A stretch of 64,000 nucleotides of DNA from the NCBI RefSeq assembly GCF_017368795.1, contig NZ_JAFNLL010000025.1, forward strand, positions 1-64,000, written 5' to 3'. The notes under the pieces are model-generated. The model had not been told where the DNA came from, did no database searches, and saw only the letters and a program-made list of their open reading frames with translations. The first letter of the stretch is position 1; each line of letters starts with the position of its first letter. The stretch is from Arthrobacter cavernae (GTDB lineage Bacteria; Actinomycetota; Actinomycetes; Actinomycetales; Micrococcaceae). The position numbers were made by a program, and so were the translations under genes. Shown here one piece after another: positions 1-6,457 of the stretch.

Positions 1-437
1 GCTACGAGCGCTCCCTGGACGTCATCACCCAGGGCCGGGACCACGGGATGGTCACCAAGTCCAACCTCATCCTGGGCATGGGCGAAACCCGCGAGGAGAT
101 CTCCGAGGCCCTCGCGGACCTGCACGCCGCGGGCTGCGACCTGGTCACCATCACCCAGTACCTGCGCCCGAGCGAGCGGCACCTGCCCGTGGACCGCTGG
201 GTCAAGCCCCAGGAATTCGTGGACCTCGCCACCGAGGCCGAGGAACTCGGCTTCCTGGGCGTCATGTCCGGGCCCCTGGTCCGCTCCTCCTACCGCGCCG
301 GCCGGCTCTGGGCCACCGCCATGCGCAAAAAAGGCCGGCAGATCCCCGCCCACCTGGCCCACATCGCCGAGGGCATCCAGGACTCCGGCACCACCCGCCA
401 GGAAGCCCGCACCATCCTCGCCGCCCACGCCGGCTAG
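1..437 (+). CDS. lipA: Lipoyl synthase, C-terminal part (5' end outside window)
   Basis: The reading frame is open from the window edge (first full codon at base 3) to a TAG at 435-437. It encodes the C-terminal ~144 residues of lipoyl synthase, the radical-SAM enzyme that inserts two sulfurs into octanoyl-protein to form the lipoyl cofactor of 2-oxoacid dehydrogenases and the glycine cleavage system. Recognisable family segments are [14 protein letters not shown], a [15 protein letters not shown] stretch and the C-terminal [13 protein letters not shown] motif, whose serine is characteristic of LipA. The radical-SAM cysteines lie upstream and cannot be inspected. DUF4191 follows 85 bases downstream, a neighbourhood commonly seen for lipA in actinobacteria. 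Identification is confident. Confidence 0.95.
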   Translation, partial: YERSLDVITQGRDHGMVTKSNLILGMGETREEISEALADLHAAGCDLVTITQYLRPSERHLPVDRWVKPQEFVDLATEAEELGFLGVMSGPLVRSSYRAGRLWATAMRKKGRQIPAHLAHIAEGIQDSGTTRQEARTILAAHAG

Positions 438-522
438 GAGCAGCATCATCAAGTCATAAGGACCGGACCCCGGCAAGACCGGAGTCCGGTCCTAGACGTA
501 CATCACGTAGAATTAAGGCACT

Positions 523-1284
523 ATGGCGAACTCCCCTGATTCCAGCAAGACGACCCCGTCGGCCGACGCTCCCAAGCGTGGGCTGTTCAACCGCAAGCGC
601 AAGGAAGCGAAGGCCAAGAAGCCGAGCCAGCTGAAGCAGATCGGCGAGGTCTTCAAGATGACCCGCCGCAACGACCCCCAGGTCGTCTGGCTGATGCTCC
701 TCGCTTTCCTTGCCATCGTCGCCGTCAGCTTCCTGGTCGGCTTCCTCCTGGAAAACTGGGTCACCGGCCTGATCATCGGCATTCCGCTGGGTCTGCTCGC
801 CGCCGTCTTCATCCTCTCGCGCCGGGCCGAGCGCGCCGCTTTCGCGCAGATCGAGAACCAGCCGGGCGCCTCCGGCGCGGCTCTGGGCACGCTGCGCCGT
901 GGCTGGATCACCCAGGACCAGCCGGTTGCCGTCAACCCGCGCACCCAGGACGCCGTGTTCATGGCAATCGGCCGCCCCGGCGTCGTTCTTGTCGCCGAAG
1001 GGCCCTCGCACCGCATCAAGCCTCTGGTCGACGCCGAGCGCAAGCGCCTGGCACGCATCCTCCCGAACGTCACCATCCACGTCATTGAAAGCGGCCGCGG
1101 CGAAGGCCAGGTGCCCCTCAACCAGATTGCCAAGAACATGGGCAAGCTCAAGAAGGAACTCACCAAGATCGAGGTCAACGCCGTCAGCAAGCGCATCAAC
1201 TCGCTGGGCAACCGTCTGCCGATCCCCAAGGGCATCGACCCGTACAAGGCCCGCCCGGACCGCAAGGCCGCCCGCGGACGTTGA
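523..1284 (+). CDS. DUF4191 family membrane protein
   Basis: A 253-residue protein of the actinobacterial DUF4191 family, function unknown. Residues 1-45 are basic and cytosolic (many K/R). Two adjacent hydrophobic helices follow at about 55-75 and 78-98, then a soluble domain (~100-253) with a GRPGVVLVAEG segment and a very basic C-terminus. It sits directly behind lipA, the usual place for this family, but the 85-base gap and an extended -10-like TAGAAT at 508-513 suggest it can be transcribed on its own. The start ATG has AAGG 5 nt upstream but lies only 9 nt from the -10, so the leader would be very short. It ends just before a strong bidirectional terminator. The family assignment rests on overall resemblance and position. 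Confidence 0.88.
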   Translation: MANSPDSSKTTPSADAPKRGLFNRKRKEAKAKKPSQLKQIGEVFKMTRRNDPQVVWLMLLAFLAIVAVSFLVGFLLENWVTGLIIGIPLGLLAAVFILSRRAERAAFAQIENQPGASGAALGTLRRGWITQDQPVAVNPRTQDAVFMAIGRPGVVLVAEGPSHRIKPLVDAERKRLARILPNVTIHVIESGRGEGQVPLNQIAKNMGKLKKELTKIEVNAVSKRINSLGNRLPIPKGIDPYKARPDRKAARGR

Positions 1285-1295
1285 TCGTTCCACGT

Positions 1296-1337
1296 AAAAG
1301 CGCCCCGCCTCCTGGTGTCCAGGAGGCGGGGCGCTTT
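1296..1337. terminator. Bidirectional intrinsic terminator between DUF4191 and RDD genes
   Basis: A perfect 16-bp stem (1300-1315 with 1319-1334) closes a 3-base loop. It is preceded by AAAA and followed by TTT, so it can terminate both the plus-strand DUF4191 gene and the converging RDD gene. Confidence 0.9.
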
Positions 1338-1383
1338 CGTGTGCAGCTGCGCTTTCGTGTCTGCAGTTTTGTCGGAGGGAAGG

Positions 1384-1821
1384 CTACATCCGGATGAGGA
1401 TGGTGTTCATGGCCTTGTCATGGATGCCGCGCTGGTCCGGATCAAAGATGACCGCGGGGATCACGAGGCACAGGAGCAGGGTGCGGACCAGGGCCGCGAG
1501 CGGGCCCGCAGAGCCGCCGCCGAGCCGGACCACGTGGATTCCGGCGATCCGGTGCCCGATGCTGTAGCCGAGGGTGCCGATCAGGAGGATCTGCTCGGCG
1601 GCAAACACCGCCAGGGTGGCCCACTGGTTGCCGCCGAAGGCGAAGTTGCTGATGACCAGGGCAAGGGTCCAATCAATGGCGATCGCCAGGATGCGGCGTC
1701 CTGCCCGCGCCATCGAACCGGGGCCGGACTCGGGAAGGCCGAGCCTCTCGCCCGGGTACTTGGAGATGCCGGAGGTATCCGGTCCGGTGAGCCATGAGCC
1801 AATGTCTTTGCGATCTACCAC
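1384..1821 (-). CDS. RDD family membrane protein
   Basis: A 145-residue integral membrane protein of the RDD family. The diagnostic arginine and aspartates are present: R43 near the start of the first helix (ARAGRRILAIAIDW, with D50), and an IFDPDQRGIHDKAMNTILI ending typical of the family. Three hydrophobic segments lie at about 44-60, 68-88 and 108-125. Substrate or role is unknown; some RDD proteins are proposed ion or small-molecule transporters. The start is GTG at 1819-1821; AGG directly abuts it, so spacing is poor, but the N-terminal sequence MVDRKDIGSW looks like the family's usual start. It is convergent with DUF4191 and divergent from glnA. Confidence 0.85.
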   Translation of the reverse strand: MVDRKDIGSWLTGPDTSGISKYPGERLGLPESGPGSMARAGRRILAIAIDWTLALVISNFAFGGNQWATLAVFAAEQILLIGTLGYSIGHRIAGIHVVRLGGGSAGPLAALVRTLLLCLVIPAVIFDPDQRGIHDKAMNTILIRM

Positions 1822-1955
1822 CCTTCAAGACTAACGGCTGCGGCTTTCAGTGCCCGACGGCGGGGGCTTCTTCGGGGGTGTCCGCCCGCCTTGCGCTGCC
1901 TGGGCTGTTCACCCGTTGGACGGCAATCGCCAGTGAATATGGAGTGCGGCTAGCG

Positions 1956-2003
1956 TTAACGCGGCAGATGTTTCTGTAACCTGCCCGAAACAATACGGAT
2001 ACT
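1956..2003 (+). promoter_or_regulatory. glnA promoter with GlnR-like box
   Basis: This lies in the 322-base gap between the RDD gene and glnA. GTAAC, six bases, then GAAAC (1976-1991) matches the published Streptomyces GlnR half-site pattern gTnAC-n6-GaAAC exactly. A weaker pair, TTAAC-n6-GATGT (1956-1971), sits four bases before it. The box overlaps a possible -35 (TGTAAC, 1975-1980) placed 17 bases before a -10-like GATACT (1998-2003). The glnA leader would then be about 130 bases. A second possible -10, TATAAG, lies at about 2031. The rest of the gap shows nothing I can name. Regulation by GlnR is inferred. Confidence 0.5.
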
Positions 2004-2143
2004 CCAGGGAAATCCCATGTCCCTAAGGTTGTATAAGTTGCTAGCCACGGCGGCAAGGGGGAGATTTTTGTGTCTCCCCCTATCGCATTGCGCTGGACCA
2101 GACGGCCTCCTGGCCTGTTACTTGATATGCGTAAGGAGCATAG

Positions 2144-3568
2144 ATGTTCAAGACCGCGGACGAAGTCCTCCAGTTCATCAAAGACGAAGACATCAAGTTC
2201 GTCGATATCCGCTTCACCGACCTGCCGGGCGTCCAGCAGCACTTCAATGTGCCGGCCAAGAGCGTAGACCTCGACTTCTTCGTCCACGGTCAGCTGTTCG
2301 ATGGCTCCTCAATCCGCGGCTTCCAGGGCATCGCCGAGTCCGACATGCAGCTCATCCCGGACGTCACCTCGGCCTTCGTGGACACGTTCCGCATCGAGAA
2401 GACGCTCGCACTGAACTTCTCCATCGTGAACCCGCGCACCGGTGACCCGTACCACCGCGACCCGCGTGGCGTGGCTGAGAAGGCTGAAGCCTACCTCGCC
2501 TCCACCGGCATCGCCGACACCGCGTTCTTCGCTCCCGAGGCCGAGTTCTTCGTCTTCGACAACATCCAGTACCAGTCCTCCCCGCAGGGCAGCTTCTACA
2601 AGATCGACTCCGAAGAAGCCCACTGGAACACGGGCCGCAAGGAAGAAGGAGGCAACCTCGGCTACAAGACCCCCGTCAAGGGCGGTTACTTCCCGGTTGC
2701 CCCGACCGACAAGCAGGCTGACCTGCGCGACGCCATGTGCGTCGAGCTGGACAAGGCCGGCCTTGAAGTTGAGCGCTCGCACCACGAAGTTGGCTCCGCC
2801 GGCCAGGCAGAAATCAACTACAAGTTCACCACGCTGACCTCGGCTGCCGATGACCTGCAGAAGTTCAAGTACGTCATCAAGAACACCGCTGACGCGTGGG
2901 GCAAGTCCGTCACCTTCATGCCGAAGCCGGTCTTCGGTGACAACGGCTCGGGCATGCACTGCCACCAGTCGCTGTGGAGCAACGGCGAGCCGCTGTTCTA
3001 CGACGAGAAGGGCTACGCCGGCCTCTCAGACATGGCCCGCTGGTACATCGGCGGCCTGCTGAAGCACTCCTCGGCTGTTCTGGCCTTCACCAACCCGACC
3101 GTCAACTCCTACCGCCGCCTGGTCAAGGGCTTCGAAGCTCCGGTCAACATGGTTTACTCGCAGGGCAACCGCTCCGCCGGTATCCGCATCCCTATCACGG
3201 GCTCCAACCCGAAGGCCAAGCGCATCGAATTCCGCGCTCCGGACCCCTCCTCGAACCCGTACCTGGCATTTGCTGCCCAGCTGATGGCCGGCATTGACGG
3301 CATCCGCAACCGCATCGAACCCCCGGCTCCGATCGACAAGGACCTCTACGAGCTCCCCGCCGAGGAAGCCAAGGACATCCCCAAGGCTCCGGGTTCCCTC
3401 GAGGAAGCCCTCGAAGCACTGCGCGAGGACAACGAGTTCCTGCAGGCCGGCGGCGTCTTCACCCAGGACCTGATCGACACCTGGATCGAATACAAGTACG
3501 AGAACGAAATCAAGCCGCTCGCGCTGCGCCCGAATCCGTACGAGTTCGAGCTCTACTACAGCTGCTAG
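2144..3568 (+). CDS. glnA: Type I glutamine synthetase
   Basis: A 474-residue class I-beta glutamine synthetase, forming glutamine from glutamate, ammonia and ATP in a cytosolic dodecamer. Family blocks are clear: the N-terminal beta-grasp ([15 protein letters not shown]), the [20 protein letters not shown] and metal region, NRSAGIRIP, and [17 protein letters not shown]. The adenylylation loop DLYELP is present, with the modified tyrosine at Y402, and matches the glnE gene found 3 kb downstream. The start ATG has AAGGAG 5 bases upstream. A GlnR-like box lies in its promoter and a 17-bp terminator follows. Identification is certain. Confidence 0.97.
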   Translation: MFKTADEVLQFIKDEDIKFVDIRFTDLPGVQQHFNVPAKSVDLDFFVHGQLFDGSSIRGFQGIAESDMQLIPDVTSAFVDTFRIEKTLALNFSIVNPRTGDPYHRDPRGVAEKAEAYLASTGIADTAFFAPEAEFFVFDNIQYQSSPQGSFYKIDSEEAHWNTGRKEEGGNLGYKTPVKGGYFPVAPTDKQADLRDAMCVELDKAGLEVERSHHEVGSAGQAEINYKFTTLTSAADDLQKFKYVIKNTADAWGKSVTFMPKPVFGDNGSGMHCHQSLWSNGEPLFYDEKGYAGLSDMARWYIGGLLKHSSAVLAFTNPTVNSYRRLVKGFEAPVNMVYSQGNRSAGIRIPITGSNPKAKRIEFRAPDPSSNPYLAFAAQLMAGIDGIRNRIEPPAPIDKDLYELPAEEAKDIPKAPGSLEEALEALREDNEFLQAGGVFTQDLIDTWIEYKYENEIKPLALRPNPYEFELYYSC

Positions 3569-3622
3569 TCAGAACACGCGGCTAAACGGGGTTTAGTCCG
3601 GAGAAATCTGGATTCCCCACAC

Positions 3623-3661
3623 GAGAAGGGGCCACAGGCATCACGCCTGTGGCCCCTTCTC
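3623..3661 (+). terminator. Intrinsic terminator after glnA
   Basis: A perfect 17-bp GC-rich stem (3623-3639 with 3645-3661) around a 5-base loop begins 54 bases after the glnA stop. The downstream T content is low (TGCGTTT), which is normal for high-GC actinobacterial terminators. Confidence 0.85.
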
Positions 3662-3737
3662 TGCGTTTCGGCCAGGTGTTCGAAGCCTTAGCCACGCAAC
3701 GACACTCAAGGAGGCCAGCGGGACCGAACGCCCCCTG

Positions 3738-3857
3738 CTAACGGCTTGGGCGGTCGCGCGTCCACGTCTTCCACGAGCGGACAAGGTTCACGGACGCCAC
3801 GAAAAGCCCGCAGGACAGGAACACGGCCCACACAATGTCGGCAACGTACGGGTGCAT
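3738..3857 (-). CDS. Tiny predicted single-pass membrane protein
   Basis: A 39-residue ORF, too short for most gene callers. The peptide begins MHPYVADIVW and has one hydrophobic segment at residues ~7-25 (VADIVWAVFLSCGLFVASV), then a basic tail (RSWKTWTRDRPSR), which predicts an N-out/C-in membrane peptide. Its ATG overlaps the TGA of the upstream 29-residue ORF, so translation would be coupled, and a G-rich stretch (GGGGG) lies 5-9 bases before the ATG. The region is otherwise noncoding and does not match the conserved neighbourhood. Small holin-like or phage-derived membrane peptides look similar, but I recognise no family. It may be a chance ORF. Confidence 0.35.
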   Translation of the reverse strand: MHPYVADIVWAVFLSCGLFVASVNLVRSWKTWTRDRPSR

Positions 3858-3946
3858 CACGACCCCCTGTGCAGCGGGTGGCGGACGTCCCCGAATCCGT
3901 TGAGTTCGAGCGGGGCTACTTGGTGGGCTGTGAACGCCTTGCTCAT
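3857..3946 (-). CDS. Tiny ORF coupled to the small membrane protein
   Basis: A 29-residue ORF (starts MSKAFTAHQV, ends RHPLHRGS) with an AGGA-type ribosome site about 6 bases before its ATG. Its TGA overlaps the ATG of the downstream membrane-peptide ORF. No family is recognised. The only argument for reality is the coupling and the plausible ribosome site. Confidence 0.3.
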   Translation of the reverse strand: MSKAFTAHQVAPLELNGFGDVRHPLHRGS

Positions 3947-4002
3947 ATCGAGTCCTGTCGGTCGGTTACGCCCCCGTTACCAGCCATCGCGGGGTCTGGA
4001 AT

Positions 4003-4072
4003 GCCGCAATTGTACCGCTTGGACCAGCCTACTTATAGGCTCCCACGGCATCTTCCAGCGGGCCGCAATTGT
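4003..4072. repeat. Direct repeat pair flanking an inverted repeat
   Basis: The 11-base word GCCGCAATTGT occurs at 4003-4013 and again at 4062-4072. Between them is a 6-bp inverted repeat with 4-base loop (AGCCTA/TAGGCT, 4026-4041), whose minus strand contains TATAAG and could act as a -10 for the two tiny ORFs. An operator arrangement is possible. The 3569-4088 interval holds only the glnA terminator, the tiny ORFs and this. Confidence 0.4.
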
Positions 4073-4088
4073 TTAGGAAGCGCTCCAG

Positions 4089-4619
4089 TCAGGGCGCGTC
4101 ACCCCGGAACGCCACGTACATGATCCGCTGCGGCCCGGCATCCCCGCCGAGGTACTGCCCGTGGTCGGTGAACCCGGCCTTCACGTAGGCGGCCTGCCCG
4201 GCCGGGTTCCGTTCATTGACGGAGAGCACGACGCCGGCCTGGCCGCCACCCAGCCGCCGCGTCAGTTTCCGGGCTTCCTCCACCGCGGCTGCCGCGGCCA
4301 GTGTCCCGAGGCCTCTCCCCTGCTGCCGCTTGTCGATCAGGAAGCCGCGCAGCAGCCAGGCCGAATCGTCGTCCGGCCAGCCTGCAAGCCGCGCCGCCCC
4401 GGGCTGCAGGGTCAGGACGCCCACGGCCGTCCCTCGGGCTTCGATGACATACGGCAGCCGGGCCTCCTCCTCGAGGCCCAGGAGCATCATCCGGAAGGGG
4501 TCGCCGACAAAGTCGATCTGCCCCGCGGCCAACTCCATCCCGGCGACCGCACCGAGCTGGATGGCGCGGGCGTCGTCGTCGAGCATTTTCAGCGGGATGA
4601 GCCATACAGAGTCAAGCAT
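4089..4619 (-). CDS. GNAT family N-acetyltransferase
   Basis: A 176-residue protein of the GCN5-related acetyltransferase superfamily, transferring acetyl from acetyl-CoA to an unknown amine. The acetyl-CoA pyrophosphate loop is RQQGRGLGTLA (about 100-110), preceded by the beta4 strand WLLRGFLIDK and followed by a long helix (AAAAVEEARKL) and a typical NPAGQAAYVKAGFTDHG motif B. The whole chain resembles the spermidine/diamine acetyltransferase-like branch, but substrate cannot be read from sequence. A -10-like TAGGCT lies exactly 6 nt before the ATG, so the mRNA may be leaderless. It lies in the poorly conserved pocket between glnA and glnE. Confidence 0.85.
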   Translation of the reverse strand: MLDSVWLIPLKMLDDDARAIQLGAVAGMELAAGQIDFVGDPFRMMLLGLEEEARLPYVIEARGTAVGVLTLQPGAARLAGWPDDDSAWLLRGFLIDKRQQGRGLGTLAAAAAVEEARKLTRRLGGGQAGVVLSVNERNPAGQAAYVKAGFTDHGQYLGGDAGPQRIMYVAFRGDAP

Positions 4620-4654
4620 CCCCCGAGCCTACCGAACGGCGGGGCCCGCCGGAT

Positions 4655-5006
4655 TTATGCCAAGGCGACCGCCACATGGGCGGTGGCGGCCGCAGAGCTG
4701 CTTCGCCTCGGCCCGCTGTAGGAGGGCATGCCGGCAGGGTCCATCCACGCGATCTCCCAGAGGCGGCCGTCCCGGTCCTGGAAGCTCTGCGTGTACATCC
4801 ACCCCACGTCCTGGGCGTCGTTGGACACGGAACCGCCGGAAGCCAGCGCCTTGGCGAGCATGTCGTCACAGGCCTCCTTGCTTTCCGCGGAGCGACATGA
4901 TCACCTCGGTGCCGACGGAGGCGTCGTCATTGAGAATCATGCAGGCGCATTCTCATCAGTGAGCTTCGGGCGTTGGCAGAAACCGGAAGCACTCTGCGGT
5001 CGACAT
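4655..5006 (-). pseudogene. Decayed VOC/glyoxalase-family gene
   Basis: Pieces of one VOC-superfamily protein appear in order but in different frames. RPKLTDENA (about 4945-4975) is followed after a frameshift by CMILNDDASVGTEVIM (~4895-4950), and after a second frameshift by AESKEACDDMLAKALASGG plus GWMYTQSFQDRDGRLWEIAWMDP, which runs to a TAA at 4655. The ATG at 5004-5006 (MSTAE) is joined directly to SGF, so the first beta-alpha unit has been deleted. The living homologues are ~130-residue dioxygenase/glyoxalase-fold proteins. At least two frameshifts and an N-terminal deletion mean no functional product is expected. Confidence 0.65.
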
Positions 5007-5063
5007 GCAACTGATAGAGAAACGATTAACCTACGGCATCACGTTTTCCGTAAAAGAGGCCTC

Positions 5064-5092
5064 CCGCCCGGAAACTGAACGAATCCGGGCGG
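5064..5092 (-). terminator. Candidate terminator downstream of the SLH gene
   Basis: A 9-bp perfect stem (5064-5072 with 5084-5092) lies 52 bases beyond the SLH stop codon. On the minus strand it is followed, after GAGGCCTC, by TTTT. Position and shape fit a terminator of the SLH gene. Confidence 0.5.
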
Positions 5093-5143
5093 AAAGCCCC
5101 GTCACTTCGGCCTAACTCGGTGATGAATCTACGGAGCCGGGGC

Positions 5144-5875
5144 TCAGAAGGCCTGGTCGAAGCGGAAGAGGAACGCGGCCGTGGCATCGCGGTGTACATC
5201 TTCAAATGGGTGGAAGGTGCCGTCCGGGAAACCGGTGGTGATGCCGTTGGACGCCAGCCAGGTGACTTCCTTGTAGAACTGGCTCGCCGGTGTCATATCG
5301 CTGAAGGGCGAGACGGCCGGCGGCGTGAACTCAGGTTCACCCTCGAGCCGGAAGATGAAGGCAGCCATGTCCTTGCGGTTCACGGCCATCTGCGGTCCAA
5401 ACGTGGTGGGCGTGATTCCCATGGTTATGCCGGTGTTCTTGAGCCATACGATCTCCTCGAAGAACTGGTGGTCCGTCGGGACATCGGTGAACGGTGACGT
5501 GGCCGGCAAGTCGACATTGGGGGATCCCGAGAAACGGAACAGGAACGCTGCCATGGCGGCGCGGTTGACCGAGCTCAGCGGACGGAAGGTGCCGTCGGTG
5601 AAACCTTCCGTGATACCCCGGTCCTTCATCCAGGTGATCTCAGTGGCGAACTGGTGGGCCGCGGAGACGTCGATGAACGGCCCTTCGAGCTGGCCCTCTT
5701 GCTCAATGTTGGGGCCCTCGCCTGGACCGGGGCCCTCCGCCTGGGGAAGGGCCGCACCGGCCGGACCTGACACCAGTGTCGCCAGCAAGGTCCCGGCTGC
5801 CAGCCCCGTCACCACCTTTCGAAGTAGGTGCCGTCCCCTGTCTGATCCTGGCCTGCGAAATTCCGTCTGCTCCAT
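5144..5875 (-). CDS. Secreted protein of three SLH-like repeats
   Basis: A 243-residue exported protein. Residues 1-41 form a signal peptide with an arginine-rich start, a hydrophobic core (VVTGLAAGTLLATLV) and an AGA cleavage site; then comes a Pro/Gly/Glu linker (~42-66). The rest is three ~58-residue SLH-like repeats, each reading FxDV..QF..EI.W....GIT.G...TF.P...V.R..MAAFLFR. The TRAE motif used by classical SLH domains to bind pyruvylated cell-wall polymers is replaced by NRAA, NRKD and HRDA. There is no other domain, so it could be a cell-wall anchored spacer or the remnant of a larger enzyme. AAGGAG precedes the ATG by 8 bases, and an 18-base tandem repeat lies ~70-110 bases upstream. 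Confidence 0.82.
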   Translation of the reverse strand: MEQTEFRRPGSDRGRHLLRKVVTGLAAGTLLATLVSGPAGAALPQAEGPGPGEGPNIEQEGQLEGPFIDVSAAHQFATEITWMKDRGITEGFTDGTFRPLSSVNRAAMAAFLFRFSGSPNVDLPATSPFTDVPTDHQFFEEIVWLKNTGITMGITPTTFGPQMAVNRKDMAAFIFRLEGEPEFTPPAVSPFSDMTPASQFYKEVTWLASNGITTGFPDGTFHPFEDVHRDATAAFLFRFDQAF

Positions 5876-5946
5876 GGAACAATCTCCTTGTCGTCGAGGG
5901 AAACCACTTCAGCCCGCGGTTGCCCGTCCGCTCACTGTGCTTTGCA

Positions 5947-5987
5947 AAGCTTGGGAAAACCCTTGTTGCAAGCTTGGGAAAACCCTT
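5947..5987. repeat. 18-base tandem repeat upstream of SLH gene
   Basis: AAGCTTGGGAAAACCCTT occurs twice, at 5947-5964 and 5970-5987, with a 23-base period. Each copy carries a GGG-AAAA-CCC inverted core. The pair lies 72-112 bases before the SLH start codon on the other strand, a suitable place for an operator. The rest of the 5876-6457 gap holds a pseudogene and another repeat. Confidence 0.6.
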
Positions 5988-6049
5988 GGGACCCGAGCGG
6001 CGATTCTCTGCTTTCCTGAGCCGGGCACCTGTGGAGGATGGCCGCGTGC

Positions 6050-6380
6050 CGGAACTCTTCGCCTTGGCCTGCCGGATGCCGTCCCGGACGATCTCCGTGA
6101 TACGCGCCGGAGTTCAGGCTGAGTGTCAGCACACCAGCCACCCAGAAGTCGATGGGCTGGCCTATCAGCTGCGGGATGCCGAAGTAGAAGAAGACCGCCA
6201 TACCAGCAGCGGCGTGCCGCGGAAGACGCTGACGAACATGGTGGCGATACCGCGTGTCAACGCCAACCGCGGAACACCCACGCTCGTGGAAGTCTTCTGG
6301 AAACCCCTGAACAAGCCGATCAGAATAGCCTGGTACTGGCCCTTCGACTTCAGTTCCGCCGGACTCCAGGAGACCGGCAA
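6050..6380 (-). pseudogene. Decayed amino-acid ABC transporter permease
   Basis: Fragments of a HisM/GlnP-type permease appear in correct order across three frames. ILIGLFRGFQKT...ATMFVSVFRGTPLLV reads to about 6205; VFFYFGIPQLIGQPIDFW...LSLNSGAYH (6097-6201) follows in a second frame; EIVRDGIRQAKAKSS (~6050-6095) follows in a third. Homologues have RGTPLLVQ directly followed by the FFYFG helix and GAYHAEIVR, so small deletions at ~6203 and ~6096 explain the shifts. The segment between QKT and LALTR is also shorter than in working permeases, and the C-terminal EAA-loop region is lost. No product is expected. Confidence 0.7.
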
Positions 6381-6403
6381 AGTACTTATGGAGGCTACCC
6401 GTT

Positions 6404-6436
6404 ATTTACCGTGGGTAACCCGCATTTACCGTGGGT
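6404..6436. repeat. 13-base tandem repeat, 20-base period
   Basis: ATTTACCGTGGGT occurs at 6404-6416 and 6424-6436, exactly 20 bases apart, within a run rich in TACCC and GGGTA that reaches 6445. It lies 22 bases beyond the glnE stop and just upstream of the wrecked permease. It could be an old operator of that permease or a remnant of a repeat element. Confidence 0.5.
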
Positions 6437-6457
6437 CTGTACCCCGGCTGACGGGCA

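Noticed and set aside
3746..4123. 125-codon plus-strand ORF in the gap after glnA
   Set aside because: No ribosome site, arginine/proline-rich shadow composition, and it runs into the GNAT stop region; the minus-strand tiny ORFs fit better.
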